Assembly (NCBI GenBank): GCA_013140935.1
Contig: JABFSD010000588.1
Span: 1-12,717, forward strand
Direction: 5' to 3'
Origin: Acidobacteriota bacterium
GTDB lineage: Bacteria > Acidobacteriota > Blastocatellia > RBC074
Length of the DNA stretch: 12,717 bases
In this document: positions 1 to 9,192 of the stretch, piece after piece
How positions within the stretch are numbered: position 1 is the first letter of the stretch
How the letters are laid out: every line of letters starts with the position of its first letter
Notes under the pieces: model-generated
What the model was told of the DNA's origin: nothing
Database searches by the model: none
The model's input: the letters and a program-made list of their open reading frames with translations, nothing else
Made by a program: the position numbers and the translations under genes

Positions 1-1008
1 GATTGAGCGCGGCGATTTCTTCCTGCGCGCGCGCCAAACGTTCGCGCAAAGACTTTTCCTGACTGGCCGCAAAGCTCTGGCTGCGCACTACCAGTCGGCG
101 TTCGTCCCATGTTGAGACGACATCTTTTGGCTCTTTGCCACGCAGGCGCACCGTGTATTCAAAGCCCTGCGCCAGCAGGTCAGGCGCGTCGTCGGACTCC
201 TGTTCGCCGCGCGCGTGAACCGCCGTCAACGTTTGTTGTTGTGCAAACACCGGCGCGAGTAACTGATCCAACTCCGCCGTCGGCAACTGAATCGCCGAGA
301 GCGGACACAAGTAATAATCGCCGTGCGCGGCAATGTCAGCGCGTGTCGCCAATGCCGCCATCTTGCTGTCGCCGATGTAAGTCAACTGACGTTGCCCCGC
401 GCTGCGCCGGGCTTGCGCGATTTCCGGCAGATACAGCGGATCATCTGCTTCCTGGCCGCCTACGACGGTCACGGTGAACGGCACGCCGAGCGGGTCGAGC
501 GTCGAGAGGGCGATTTTCACCTGCGGCAAATCGGGGCGATGATCTTTGCTGTAACCCAACTGAAACAGTCCGTCGGGCGTGACAAACGACGACGCGCTCG
601 TCGTATCAATCCGCACGCGCTGCGCTTTCAAGTCGTAGACCCGCAGCACGCGCCGATTGAGCGCCGTTTCAAATTCAACCCAATGCTCGCGGACGGCGAC
701 GTAGTCGAGTACGGTAGCGAGGCGATCATCCGTACCATCGCGCGGTTCGACCGGACAGCCCAGACCTGCGTCAAGGTCTGCTGATGCGTAGCGATCCACG
801 GTTCAACCTGATTGAGCCGATGATCGCCCTGCGACAGTATGTAGGTCAGCCAAACCACGGCGGTTTGGCCCAAACTCAAGCCGGTACGATTGCCGTTGGT
901 GGGGTAATGCTGATCCAACAATTCGGCTACCCGCATTTTGGACAGCACCGCGATGAGTACCGGAATGTCGTCAACAGATTCGTGGAATACATTGATAGGA
1001 GTCGTCAT
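1..1008 (-). pseudogene. IS1634-family DDE transposase, frameshifted and partial
   Basis: Transposase that would cut and join the ends of its element. Reading begins at the ATG at 1008 with a DUF4277-like N-terminal domain (VFHESVDDIPVLIAVLSKM, then LLDQHYP). Near 759-761 the frame breaks. The original frame decays into unrelated sequence and stops at 628, while the neighbouring minus frame continues the family pattern without a stop: GCPVEPRDGTDDRLATVLDY, LNRRVLRVYDLKAQRVRID, a TPDGLFQLGYSKDHRPD stretch, YIGDSKMA, and on to position 1. Adding one G to the GGG run on the minus strand restores the frame. Two probable catalytic Asp residues are visible, in RVRIDTT (codon 605-607) and YIGDSK (codon 368-370); the Glu lies outside the window. 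Loss by mutation is more likely than programmed frameshifting, because the site is not a clear slippery heptamer. A sequencing error in the G run is possible. Confidence 0.8.
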
Positions 1009-1036
1009 TCCACCAGCTTAATCCAATTTTCAAATC

Positions 1037-1051
1037 CGCGAAAAATTCGCG
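1037..1051. repeat. Small hairpin ahead of the transposase start
   Basis: Perfect 6-bp arms CGCGAA/TTCGCG around a 3-base loop, 28 bases upstream of the transposase ATG at 1008. It lies in the leader of the insertion sequence. Its role is unknown; transposase leaders often carry structures that dampen read-in translation. Confidence 0.45.
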
Positions 1052-1081
1052 CGAACGATCAGTGAAAGAGAAGGAGTAGGG

Positions 1082-1105
1082 TTATGTAGCGATGCCGCTA
1101 CATAA
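1082..1105. repeat. 10-bp palindrome near the probable IS end
   Basis: Perfect 10-bp arms TTATGTAGCG/CGCTACATAA flank the 4-base loop ATGC, about 75 bases upstream of the transposase start. It may be part of the terminal region of the IS1634-type element. This cannot be confirmed without the opposite end. Confidence 0.6.
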
Positions 1106-1375
1106 TGGCGTTTTATCGGGCGCGATGGTGTGTTTGTACGCGCATAAGGTCAAATGAAGTAACTAATGAAAAAGCAAAACCCTATTGCTACTGGCAGGTA
1201 ACAACGGGGGTTTATCCCTAAATCGTCGGCTGTTTTTGACAGCTTTGGATGCGCTATTGACGTTGCTCATCCTACCGTCAAGTTCAGCCAAAATCAATCA
1301 CTTTGGAATAACAGAGCAGGCTTTTACGCCAGGCAAGGGGGTTTTTGCTCTTTTGCGGCACTGAAGGACAAGACC
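1106..1375. other. Intergenic region without a recognised gene
   Basis: About 270 bases between the insertion-sequence end and the first gene of the Rhs block. TTGACA occurs at 1236-1241 but no good -10 box sits at the proper distance, so no promoter is called. The promoter for the genes that follow is presumably here. A GAAGGA-like ribosome binding site (around 1363-1368) precedes the ATG at 1376. Confidence 0.5.
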
Positions 1376-2122
1376 ATGAAAAAGATTGGGCTTTTAACAG
1401 GTTGTTTATTGGCTGCGTGCCTAGTGAGCCTGGCAGCAAAACAAGCGAGAAATATGTTTGAGAAGTCGGTTTCAGCGACAACCTCATCCAATCGTAGCAA
1501 TGCAACTATTACTACTACGAAATTCAACCCACCACTTCAAGAGAAGAAAGAATCCACACCGATTGAATCATTTGTCGTGGGCGGAACCAACTTGTTAATT
1601 GAAGCCGCGCGCGAGCACAAAGATCGTGGAAGCACTGAGATCAATTATACGATAACCAATAAAAGAACTGAAAACCTGAATGATTTTCGGTATTTGCTGC
1701 TGGATTTCGATGCAGGGAACACCCTAAGCCGTATCGAAGGGCGCAGATTGGAAATCAACCTCAACCCGAGTGAAAAAAGGGATATAACGATATTGCCAGA
1801 GCGCCCCGTGGAAAGCGGTCATACGCTGCTGTTGGCGATCAACGCTTTTTCTGACAACAGCAATATCCAAGAAGTTGAAGTCAAGGAATTGATACGAGCT
1901 TTGAAAAAGTACAAAGCGAAAAAAGACAACCCGATACTGTCGTTGAAAGTGAAATCTAAAAACCAGCGACGTTCCGAGCCTGACTTTTGCCATGCCGCAT
2001 TTAGCTTCGCCCATATTTTGGGCGAGGATAATGACGGGACACCAGTAGGTGCGTTCACTTGTAACCAATATGCCGAGTCATTCTTAGTTACGTTTGCTGG
2101 TGACAATGCAAAGCCCAAGTAG
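1376..2122 (+). CDS. Small exported or membrane-anchored protein of unknown function
   Basis: I do not recognise this 248-residue protein. It begins with a basic n-region (MKK) and a hydrophobic stretch to about residue 21. LAAC at residues 12-15 satisfies a lipobox, but the hydrophobic run continues past that Cys, so a signal peptidase I site or an uncleaved anchor is equally possible. After a Ser/Thr/Asn-rich linker (about 33-58), residues 65-155 alternate in a beta-like pattern (INYTITNKR, FRYLLLDFD, LEINLNPSEKRDITI), resembling a small Ig-like sandwich. A Lys-rich helix follows at about 165-185. The C-terminus has two Cys residues (205, 229) that could pair outside the cytoplasm. A GAAGGA motif supports the ATG. 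It lies 87 bases ahead of the Rhs gene on the same strand with no obvious terminator between them, so co-transcription and an accessory role (anchoring, export or folding) are possible. That role is inference. Confidence 0.8.
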   Translation: MKKIGLLTGCLLAACLVSLAAKQARNMFEKSVSATTSSNRSNATITTTKFNPPLQEKKESTPIESFVVGGTNLLIEAAREHKDRGSTEINYTITNKRTENLNDFRYLLLDFDAGNTLSRIEGRRLEINLNPSEKRDITILPERPVESGHTLLLAINAFSDNSNIQEVEVKELIRALKKYKAKKDNPILSLKVKSKNQRRSEPDFCHAAFSFAHILGEDNDGTPVGAFTCNQYAESFLVTFAGDNAKPK

Positions 2123-2198
2123 GCCGCTACGTTTGCACATCTATCATCATCATTATTCAATTACTTTGATTGATGATCTCTATTTTTATTCTTAATGC

Positions 2199-2203
2199 GA
2201 GGG
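2199..2203 (+). promoter_or_regulatory. Ribosome binding site deciding the Rhs start
   Basis: GAGGG lies 6 bases ahead of the ATG at 2210 and inside the first codons of the alternative ATG at 2195, which has no Shine-Dalgarno sequence of its own. The start at 2210 is therefore preferred, giving 1992 rather than 1997 residues. Confidence 0.8.
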
Positions 2204-2209
2204 TTTTTT

Positions 2210-5200
2210 ATGTTTACCTTTACGAAGCCAAGCAACCGTCTTTCCAGGAACGTTGTTTACATCTGCTTGTTTTCTTTCCTACTAACTACTTCAGTTGGAG
2301 CCCAACAAACAACTGGTAAGAGATATACGACCACGGCTGAAGACTACAACAAACGCAGTAGCTTTGAAGTAGACCCTGTAACTCTCGCTTTAAATATAAA
2401 GATTGACTTAGCAGAACTCCCAGGCCGAGGCACGGGGCTTCCCGTCACATTGAATTACAATTCCAAACTGTGGCGCGTTAGCCATTATCAAACGAGAATT
2501 AACAACCAAGGGGAAGTTGGAAGCTATCTGCTCAGGGCCGTCTATTCTGAGAAGTCAAGAGCGGGATGGACTACTAACCTTGGAATGCCGCGCATAGAGA
2601 GGCTTTTTGATACCGAAAAATATGTCGCACGTTTTACCAGCAGCGCTAATAATTCTCCTTATGCTCCTGGAGAACCGGATCACGGAAAGCCATATGATAG
2701 CGAGTTTCCCCCCGTAAACCCACAAAATGGCCCGCAAGGTCTAAGTTATTTCTCGAACCGTGCGATGATTTACATGCCAGATGGCTCTAGCCATGAAATA
2801 CGGCAAGATGATTTAGTAACACTGAACAATGCTGGTGACGCAAATAGAATGTATTACGCAGTGGACGGCTCACAAATTCGCTACAACCCCGTCACGAAAA
2901 CAATTTTCATGCCGGATGGCTCTCGTTATAACTTGATCCTCAACGCCCAATACCAAACCGTCAGCGGAAATTATATCGATCGCAACGGCAACACTTATAA
3001 CTATACGAACGGAGATTGGACTGACACGTTGGGAAGGTCTATCGGCAACCCGCTGGGGAATACGTATTGCGCTAGTTGTGACTGGGGCCTCTTGGACGCG
3101 CACTATGGGGTTTCTTACTGGTTTATTCGTTGGAATACACTTGATCAGGTTAGAGATAATCCAAACCAACCGTTACAGTATGTTGGTGGCACAACTCGTG
3201 TTCCTGGCTCTAACCCTGCTACGTTTTCATATACCTCGCCATCGCTCTTTTACCGCACAGGGTTGGGGTTAGCTACCAACACGATTGGAGAGGTTGAAAC
3301 GGAGAACCCGTTTAACGCTGGGACTCCGCCGTTGTTCAATCCAAAGGTGATGTCAGAGATAGAGCTACCTAACGGGAAGAAATTTCAGTTTAAGTATAAC
3401 GAATATGGCGAAATCGTTAAAATCATTTTACCCTCTGGCGGCTACCGGCGGTATCGTTATGATTTTATTCCCTCAATTGACGCCAATAGCCAGGGAATAG
3501 ACGCCTATTCGCAGTCAAATCGTGGCGTAGTCGAGGCATGGGAAAGTGAAACAGGCACTTTAGCAGGAGAAAATCCGGTATCGTGGAAATACGAAGTAGT
3601 TTCCAGCGGCGGATTTTATGTCAAAGCGACTGCTCCCGACGGTACTTACACCAAGCGATTTCCTATTTTACAGCCATCAGGTAGCCAGTTCGGCAGTAAC
3701 TATGGAGATGTCATTGTTGGGAAAGTATATGCAGAACAAGCATTTGACGCATCTGGACAAATGCTACGCAGAGTGCTGAGCCAGTGGAATTATTCAGGCG
3801 CACAGAACCATCCTCCCATCGAACAATGGACCATTAACAATCCGATCGGAATGGAGCGCGCTTCGCGAAACCCTTATTTGGAACGACAGGTAGAAGTTAT
3901 CATGGACCCGAACGGAACCCCGATTGCGAAGGCCACAGTGTTTCAATACGACGGCGATCTGAATCGAACCAACGCACTTTATTATGGCTATAAACCCGTC
4001 AGCAGTTTGTCTATGGCTCAAACGGGAACATTGCTTCAGATTACGGGGACAGGCGGCGCAAACCTCTTTGACAGTTTCAACCTACTAAAGTCGGAGGAAG
4101 TGACTTATATTGTCAATGAAACCAATGCGGTGCTTCCGCAAGCGGGTCGGGACGCTTACCGTGCATTAAATATGATTGGATTGGTGTCTACCACCAGAGT
4201 GAAAGACGGAAGTGGTACTGTTAGAGCACAAAGTCAAATTAAGTATGATGAAGGAGGGGCTTACGATATTATTCCATATACGGGTATTACGGTGACAGGC
4301 TGGATCAACCCTGGAACAGGGGTAAAACGCGGAGATCCAACCACGGTCAGAAACTGGGTGCATGTTGATGGCGTGGGTGCCCCGCCTGACATCTGGATTG
4401 AAACCCATGCCCAATACGATCAGTGCGGCAACGTTTGCAAGACTTGGGATGGAGAGGGAAATATGACCCAAACGTCCTATGTTGATTCATATGATGACAA
4501 TACGAACCATCTTACTTATGCTTACCCTACGCAAGTGACTTCGCCAGGGCCAGCATTAACCACCAAGACAAAATACAATTTTAACACTGGCAAGGTAAAA
4601 GAAACACTTGACGCCAATAACATCAAGACCAGGTATGAGTACTTGGACTCGCTGATGCGCCCCACAAAAGAAGTTCGCGGCGATGGCACTTCTCTCGTAA
4701 ATCAAACTGCCTTCTCTTATAACGACACGGATCGAGTGATTACGGTTGTGACCGATCGTGATGCAAACCTTGATGGCATCCTCCAAAGCAAGACTATGTA
4801 TGACGGCCTAGGGCGTACCTGGCGTACAACGAGTCTGCATGGAAGTGGACAGTGGAGTATTACCGACACCGAATTTGACGTATTTAGCCGAGTGAAACGC
4901 ACCTCTAATCCATACCTAGCAGCCGTCACTACAGGCAGTATTAACCCCTCGGGAGTGTGGGCAACTAATACATACGACGCTTTAAGCAGAACCATCTCCG
5001 TCCAAACTCCCGATAACGCCACAGTAACCACAGCTTATGATGGTGTGAGAGTGATGGTAACTGATCAGGCTGGTAAAAAACGCATCAGCGAGACAGATGC
5101 GCTAGGCCGTTTAATTAAGACTTGCGAGGTGACGAATAACAACACCGATCCTGAAGTCTCGACTATTGCTTTTCCAGGATTAGCAGCCGCTGAAAGCTAT

Positions 5201-8188
5201 GCGTATATTACGGCGTATCTCTATGATGCTTTAGATAACTTGGTGCAAACCATCCAAGCCGGGAAACAGGGCACGCCGCCCAATCTTACGACGGTTTTGC
5301 AATTGCGTACCTTTGAATATGATTCTGTGAAGCGGTTGGTGAAAGCCACAAATCCTGAGAACGGGGTCACCAAGTATACCTATGACAACAATGGTAATTT
5401 GAAGACAAAGGAGGACGCCCGCACTGCAAAAGTGACTTTCTCGTATGACGCGCTTAATCGCGTGACACAAAAGATATATGATGGCACAACCACTGAAGGC
5501 GTTAATGCCAAGAATGCAACGCCGAGTGTTTTTTACAAGTACGACAACCAAACTTTGCCGGGCACGCCGCCCATCACTTTCAATCGCGGCCTTGCGTTAG
5601 GGCGATTGGTATCGGCAACGTACGGCACTGTTAGTGACCGAAAAGGCAGCTATTACGGGTACGATGAGCTAGGGCGAGTAGTTCGCAAAACTCAGCAAAT
5701 TGATAATAGCCCTTATTCAATTACCGCAAATTACAATCGCGCCGGGGCTATGCTTAGCGAGACTTACCCTTCTGGCCGAACAGTCACCTATACCTACGAT
5801 GCGGCGGGTAGGGCAACCAGTACTGTTGGCACAATAGGCGATGGCACAAGCAGAAGTTATACTTCCGGCATTAACTACAATGTTACGGGACAGTTGACCA
5901 AAGAAACCTGGGGTACCACACAACCCCTTTACCATCGGCGTTATTACAATAACCGTTTTCAGCTTTTTAACATGCGGGTCGGAACTGATTCCAGCACTGT
6001 CAATGACACCAATAATTCCAGCGCCTGGACGATGGCATCGCAAGATCGCGGTTCGTTTATGTGGTATTACAACTACAACTCAGCCGCCAACACTTATGCC
6101 ATCGGAGACGGCGGTATGAATAACAACGGCAACGTGTGGTGTAGCGCCAACTATGTTCCCTTGAATAATACTGGTTCATGGGTCTCAATGAAAGACGCTT
6201 ACAAGTATGATCCGTTGAATCGAATTACGGAAGCTAAAGAAGAAAGCGGTGGCAGCACAACGCCTTCTCCCCTTATCCCTTACACGCAAACGTATGAATA
6301 CGACCGTTTCGGAAATCGTAAAATCTCAACAGGTACCTTTGGCAGTATAAATGGCTTTGCATTATCTTTTGACAAGGCGAGCAATCGGATTAACTCAAGT
6401 GGTTACGACCACGATTCAGCGGGTAATCTCAACATGGATACAGGGCAATCACGTACCTACGACGCAGAAAACCGTATGGTGAGCGCGGCAGGCGGAGGTT
6501 CTAATACTTACGTTTACGATGGCGAAGGGAAACGAGTGAAACGGACACCAGCAGGAGTTGAAGAATGTTGGTACGTTTACGGTATCAGCGGTGAATTGCT
6601 CGCAGAGTATGGCGTAGGGGCAACATCCACGGTGGTAAAGAAAGAATATGGCTATCGTAACGGACAGCTTTTGGTAATCGCAGATAACCAAACCCTGATC
6701 AATTTGTCTCAAGGTCAGTTCACGCAACAATCAAGTACTACTGCTCTTTGGGGAGGCGGTGCGTCAAGTCGGGCAGTTGACGGGAATACCAGCGGTGTCT
6801 GGTCAAATAATTCCGTTACTCATACGGATGCTACGAATTCCGCCAACCTGATTCAACCCTGGTGGGAAGTGGATTTAGGTGCAGTGAAAAACATTGCCAA
6901 CATCAACATGTGGAACCGGACAGATTGCTGTGCGGCTCGCCTGTCCAACTTTTATGTCTTTGTGTCGGATGCGCCTTATACTTCGACGAACCCAACGACG
7001 ACGCAGGGGCAGGCCGGTGTGAGCAGTTATTATACGGCAGGGCAAGCTCCGACGACGTTGACATTGACCGTGAATCGTACCGGGCGATATGTTCGTGTGC
7101 AGTTGACCAGCACCACCGAGCCGTTGTCGCTCGCGGAAGTGCAAGTGATGGGGGTTGGTGCAACAACAGACATGAAATGGCTGGCAACTGATCACCTAAG
7201 TTCGACGCGAATGGAAATCGGCCAGACAGGTACTTTAGCAAGTGTCGTCCGACATGATTACCTCCCCTTTGGTGAGGAATTAGCACCAACGGTCGGAGTC
7301 AGAGCCACAAATGGGTCGGGTTATATAACCACTTCGACTCGTCAAAAATTTGGCGCCTATGAACGTGACAATGAAACTGGACTGGATTTTGCGCAGGCGC
7401 GGTATCACAGCAATATGCAGGGGAGGTTTACATCTCCAGATAACCCCCTCGTAGACCAAGATCTCACAGATCCTCAGAGTTTGAACCTATATTCTTATGT
7501 GAGAAACCGACCGCTTGCTCATACTGATCGGAATGGACGCGCCTGCTACAACGGCAATTCAGGAAGTGGTTATTGTAAACGTGCCGCAGAGTACAGAAAC
7601 TACGATGCCGACCCGGCAGTCAGAGAAAAAACCCGGTTCTTTGCAGCAGCAGCAGTTGTTTCCGAAGTCAATGCTACCGGAGATCCGCAAATATCAAGTT
7701 CAGTAGCTGGAACAATAATAGGGGGAGCTGCCGTGCTTGGTCGTAAGGTAATATCGATTTCAGGTTCGACACATAGCGCCTTATCATCAATAGGCCAAGA
7801 ATTACAAAAGTTAAATGCTACCGCTGTCCAAGATATTCGCGACGGTAAGTTAGGTGGGCCAGACCTTGATGCGAAATTAGTCCACCTGGAACAATCCGCA
7901 GTTCAAGGGCAACTTGATAACCTTAAGAAAAGCGATATTGGAAAATACAACACACTGATTAATGAAACAAATAGCATATTAAACCCGTCGGGCCTTACAT
8001 TGCTTGGTACAAAAAGGTACTCTACAGATAGCGCTTTTGTTACAAAAATACTTGACCCTGTTCGAAAACAACTTGGGGGTAACATTGATTTTTCTAACCA
8101 ACAGCACCGTGAACTGATAGGGAATACTCTCGTAAAATACATAAGAGATGGAGGGTGCGATGTAGGCACAATAAGTGGATGCAAGTAA
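2210..8188 (+). CDS. Sec-exported Rhs/YD-repeat protein with F-type lectin domain and polymorphic C-terminus
   Basis: Giant 1992-residue protein of the Rhs/YD-repeat (WapA/TcC-like) superfamily, whose members form a hollow shell enclosing a C-terminal effector. Order of parts: Sec signal peptide (1-31; basic RLSRN, hydrophobic core, cleavage after VGA); a beta-rich N-terminal part opening with [20 protein letters not shown] and typical of secreted Rhs proteins; a YD-repeat array about 809-1490 (YDGLGR, YDALSR, YDALNR, YDELGR, YDAAGR, YDPLNR, YDRFGNR, YDAENR, YDGEGKR); an inserted F-type lectin domain about 1498-1648; the conserved Rhs core about 1655-1777 ([60 protein letters not shown]); and an unrecognised tail 1778-1992. 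The signal peptide argues for Sec export and surface exposure rather than T6SS loading, and no T6SS gene is nearby. The next gene overlaps its stop and probably encodes the cognate immunity protein. Toxin activity is inferred from architecture only. Confidence 0.93.
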   Translation: MFTFTKPSNRLSRNVVYICLFSFLLTTSVGAQQTTGKRYTTTAEDYNKRSSFEVDPVTLALNIKIDLAELPGRGTGLPVTLNYNSKLWRVSHYQTRINNQGEVGSYLLRAVYSEKSRAGWTTNLGMPRIERLFDTEKYVARFTSSANNSPYAPGEPDHGKPYDSEFPPVNPQNGPQGLSYFSNRAMIYMPDGSSHEIRQDDLVTLNNAGDANRMYYAVDGSQIRYNPVTKTIFMPDGSRYNLILNAQYQTVSGNYIDRNGNTYNYTNGDWTDTLGRSIGNPLGNTYCASCDWGLLDAHYGVSYWFIRWNTLDQVRDNPNQPLQYVGGTTRVPGSNPATFSYTSPSLFYRTGLGLATNTIGEVETENPFNAGTPPLFNPKVMSEIELPNGKKFQFKYNEYGEIVKIILPSGGYRRYRYDFIPSIDANSQGIDAYSQSNRGVVEAWESETGTLAGENPVSWKYEVVSSGGFYVKATAPDGTYTKRFPILQPSGSQFGSNYGDVIVGKVYAEQAFDASGQMLRRVLSQWNYSGAQNHPPIEQWTINNPIGMERASRNPYLERQVEVIMDPNGTPIAKATVFQYDGDLNRTNALYYGYKPVSSLSMAQTGTLLQITGTGGANLFDSFNLLKSEEVTYIVNETNAVLPQAGRDAYRALNMIGLVSTTRVKDGSGTVRAQSQIKYDEGGAYDIIPYTGITVTGWINPGTGVKRGDPTTVRNWVHVDGVGAPPDIWIETHAQYDQCGNVCKTWDGEGNMTQTSYVDSYDDNTNHLTYAYPTQVTSPGPALTTKTKYNFNTGKVKETLDANNIKTRYEYLDSLMRPTKEVRGDGTSLVNQTAFSYNDTDRVITVVTDRDANLDGILQSKTMYDGLGRTWRTTSLHGSGQWSITDTEFDVFSRVKRTSNPYLAAVTTGSINPSGVWATNTYDALSRTISVQTPDNATVTTAYDGVRVMVTDQAGKKRISETDALGRLIKTCEVTNNNTDPEVSTIAFPGLAAAESYAYITAYLYDALDNLVQTIQAGKQGTPPNLTTVLQLRTFEYDSVKRLVKATNPENGVTKYTYDNNGNLKTKEDARTAKVTFSYDALNRVTQKIYDGTTTEGVNAKNATPSVFYKYDNQTLPGTPPITFNRGLALGRLVSATYGTVSDRKGSYYGYDELGRVVRKTQQIDNSPYSITANYNRAGAMLSETYPSGRTVTYTYDAAGRATSTVGTIGDGTSRSYTSGINYNVTGQLTKETWGTTQPLYHRRYYNNRFQLFNMRVGTDSSTVNDTNNSSAWTMASQDRGSFMWYYNYNSAANTYAIGDGGMNNNGNVWCSANYVPLNNTGSWVSMKDAYKYDPLNRITEAKEESGGSTTPSPLIPYTQTYEYDRFGNRKISTGTFGSINGFALSFDKASNRINSSGYDHDSAGNLNMDTGQSRTYDAENRMVSAAGGGSNTYVYDGEGKRVKRTPAGVEECWYVYGISGELLAEYGVGATSTVVKKEYGYRNGQLLVIADNQTLINLSQGQFTQQSSTTALWGGGASSRAVDGNTSGVWSNNSVTHTDATNSANLIQPWWEVDLGAVKNIANINMWNRTDCCAARLSNFYVFVSDAPYTSTNPTTTQGQAGVSSYYTAGQAPTTLTLTVNRTGRYVRVQLTSTTEPLSLAEVQVMGVGATTDMKWLATDHLSSTRMEIGQTGTLASVVRHDYLPFGEELAPTVGVRATNGSGYITTSTRQKFGAYERDNETGLDFAQARYHSNMQGRFTSPDNPLVDQDLTDPQSLNLYSYVRNRPLAHTDRNGRACYNGNSGSGYCKRAAEYRNYDADPAVREKTRFFAAAAVVSEVNATGDPQISSSVAGTIIGGAAVLGRKVISISGSTHSALSSIGQELQKLNATAVQDIRDGKLGGPDLDAKLVHLEQSAVQGQLDNLKKSDIGKYNTLINETNSILNPSGLTLLGTKRYSTDSAFVTKILDPVRKQLGGNIDFSNQQHRELIGNTLVKYIRDGGCDVGTISGCK
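6701..7153 (+). other. F-type lectin (fucolectin-like, F5/8C fold) domain within the Rhs protein
   Basis: Residues about 1498-1648 of the Rhs protein. They show the F5/8C-type signature [12 protein letters not shown] followed by WWEVDLGAV and [19 protein letters not shown], and end in GRYVRVQL and LSLAEVQV. The fucose-binding pattern of F-type lectins, HX(26)RXDX(4)R/K, is present with a longer first spacer: His1538, then 31 residues, Arg1570-Thr-Asp1572, four residues, Arg1577. The adjacent Cys1573-Cys1574 matches the vicinal cysteines of eel-type fucolectins. The D-G-N after AV resembles the calcium-site loop. The domain sits between the last YD repeat (GYRNGQLLV) and the Rhs core, so it is likely exposed as a sugar-recognition module. 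Fucose specificity is inferred. Confidence 0.85.
7541..8185 (+). other. Variable C-terminal domain of the Rhs protein, candidate toxin
   Basis: Residues 1778-1992 follow the end of the Rhs core (HTDRNGR), the point where Rhs proteins switch to interchangeable effector domains. I do not recognise the fold. Visible: two Cys near its start ([11 protein letters not shown]), a helical [16 protein letters not shown] stretch, a Gly/Ala-rich hydrophobic segment at 1829-1844 ([16 protein letters not shown]), long helices ([32 protein letters not shown]), and a conserved-looking end with [20 protein letters not shown] plus Cys1983 and Cys1991. No nuclease (HNH, PD-(D/E)XK) or ADP-ribosyltransferase motif stands out. 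The hydrophobic segment and the membrane-protein neighbour hint at a membrane-acting toxin, which is speculation. Confidence 0.6.
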
Positions 8189-8595
8189 GATTGACTCTAA
8201 AACTATTGGCTGTTTGGGTAATTGAAATTGTTACAGAAGCAGTCTTGCTATGTTTGTATATAGTTTGGCCTCGATTTAACGAGGATTTTTTTGGGCGGAG
8301 ATTTCCGTACAATCTATTGTCCTTTACCTTCGGTGTATTACTGTCCATGTTTATATCAGGTTATCTCTTAATTGCGGGATATCTTAGAGTCATTTGGAAA
8401 AGTCATAAATTGTGGGACTATTCGGCTGCCATGACCCTATTAGCCGTGGCACTCCTTCAACTCTGGCATAGACTAGCGTTCGCTGGGCTGAGCCTATCCG
8501 AAAAGTTAATGCTGCAAATTGTCAGCGCTATTATCATTTTCGGATGTACATTTATTGGAAGTTGGTTTATAAGGGAGTATCTTCTCGATAAGTAG
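8179..8595 (+). CDS. Four-helix membrane protein, candidate immunity protein for the Rhs toxin
   Basis: A 138-residue protein with no recognised family. Four hydrophobic segments are visible: about 5-28 (from [20 protein letters not shown]), about 43-68 ([20 protein letters not shown]), about 79-100 ([16 protein letters not shown]) and about 108-131 ([18 protein letters not shown]). It is therefore probably a polytopic inner-membrane protein ending in a charged REYLLDK tail. The ATG at 8179 lies inside the last codons of the Rhs gene (10-base overlap, ATGcaagtaa), suggesting translational coupling. An in-frame GTG at 8155 would add 8 residues, but its GGAGG abuts the codon too closely. A small gene coupled to the 3' end of an Rhs gene is the usual place for an immunity gene, and the terminator at 8707 follows. 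The immunity role is inferred from position only. Confidence 0.8.
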   Translation: MQVRLTLKLLAVWVIEIVTEAVLLCLYIVWPRFNEDFFGRRFPYNLLSFTFGVLLSMFISGYLLIAGYLRVIWKSHKLWDYSAAMTLLAVALLQLWHRLAFAGLSLSEKLMLQIVSAIIIFGCTFIGSWFIREYLLDK

Positions 8596-8706
8596 TCAAT
8601 CAAATGAACTATCTCAAGTCTAAGCCTGCCGGAGCAGGATTCGGAGTCACCGTGCGCCGTCCGCATTCCGCCTCTGGCAAGCAACTAAATCAGGTGACAC
8701 GAAACT

Positions 8707-8740
8707 GCCGCAGCATTTCTTTTAGCTGCGGCTTTTTTCT
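8707..8740 (+). terminator. Rho-independent terminator of the Rhs block
   Basis: Perfect 8-bp GC-rich stem GCCGCAGC/GCTGCGGC with a 10-base loop, followed by TTTTTTCT. It lies 111 bases after the stop of the membrane-protein gene and ends the plus-strand transcript. The A-poor 5' side argues against efficient use in the other direction. The bases between 8596 and 8706 hold no gene that I can support, only a 5-bp hairpin at 8625-8638. Confidence 0.9.
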
Positions 8741-8797
8741 TGGTACGTGAACCTTTGGGAGGCGAAGCGCAAGCCCCACTTGCAAAGAATCTTTCGA

Positions 8798-9184
8798 TCA
8801 GCGCGGCTTGATCTCGCGTCCATTCCCATTCACTGGCAGAGCCGTCTCGACCGCTTCTTTCAGCTTCGCCAATACGTCAGCCGTCAAGGCCGGTAAATCA
8901 ACTTGTCGTAGCGTAAACCCGGCGGCGTTGCGGTGTCCGCCGCCGCCGAAGCGGTTCGGCGACGCGGGCGACGTTGACGCGGTTCTTTGAGCGCAACGAA
9001 ATGCGATAGGTTTCGTTGGGCAGTTCGCGGAAGAAGGCGACGGCTTCGGCTTCGCCCTGAGCGGGTGTGAGGATGCCGTCGGGGTGTCTTCGGTGGCGTG
9101 GGTGCGTGCCATCGCGTCGGCGGTCATCTTGATCCAGGCGACGCGGCCTGATTCGTCGCGTCGTAAGGTCGAGAGGAACTTCGC
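8798..9184 (-). pseudogene. Remnant of an NrnA-type DHH/DHHA1 phosphoesterase, 3' part only
   Basis: C-terminal piece of a DHH-family phosphoesterase; NrnA-type members degrade nanoRNA and/or pAp. Reading three segments across two frameshifts gives a coherent family sequence: FLSTLRRDESGRVAWIKMTA to HATED; after a shift at the GGGG run 9081-9084, DGILTPAQGEAEAVAFFREL and YRISLRSKNRVNVARVAE; after a second shift at 8951-8958, the DHHA1 signature RFGGGGHRNAAGFTL, running to the stop at 8798. The whole N-terminal half, with the metal-binding DxD and DHH motifs, is missing. The homology begins 8 bases after the stop of the ferredoxin reductase gene, with an in-frame TGA at 9185-9187. It has no plausible start and is almost certainly non-functional. 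The shifts could be sequencing errors in GC runs, but the truncation could not. Confidence 0.82.
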
Positions 9185-9192
9185 TCATCAGG

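Larger units (their letters stand above)
1..1105 (-). mobile_element. Partial IS1634-family insertion sequence, 5' portion
   Basis: The minus strand carries the N-terminal and central parts of an IS1634-type DDE transposase, and the element continues beyond position 1. The outer boundary on the right is placed provisionally at the end of the palindrome at 1082-1105. This is a guess, because neither the other end nor a target-site duplication is in the window. The element borders the AT-rich block starting at 1376 and may have taken part in moving or interrupting this region. Confidence 0.75.

Noticed and set aside
109..784. Plus-strand open frames over the insertion sequence
   Set aside because: They are antisense to continuous IS1634 transposase homology on the minus strand, and the products are Arg-rich with no recognisable motif.
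1168..1203. 11-codon mini open frame starting ATG-AAA-AAG
   Set aside because: No convincing ribosome binding site, no attenuator-like structure after it and no recognisable leader-peptide bias.
1236..1262. TTGACA and TTGACG as -35 boxes for the first gene
   Set aside because: No acceptable -10 hexamer lies 16-18 bases downstream of either.
2195..2209. Upstream ATG for the Rhs gene
   Set aside because: The only Shine-Dalgarno sequence (GAGGG, 2199-2203) lies downstream of this ATG and at proper distance from the ATG at 2210.
6862..7289. Overlapping open frames on both strands across the lectin domain
   Set aside because: They are shadows of the Rhs frame, which carries the clear lectin signature through the whole stretch.
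8155..8178. GTG start for the membrane protein
   Set aside because: GGAGG abuts the GTG without spacing, and the added residues (RCRHNKW) are a polar extension. The ATG at 8179 overlapping the Rhs stop is more natural, though not proven.
8625..8638. CCTGC/GCAGG hairpin as a terminator
   Set aside because: The stem is only 5 bp and no T-run follows. The stem at 8707-8740 is the credible terminator.
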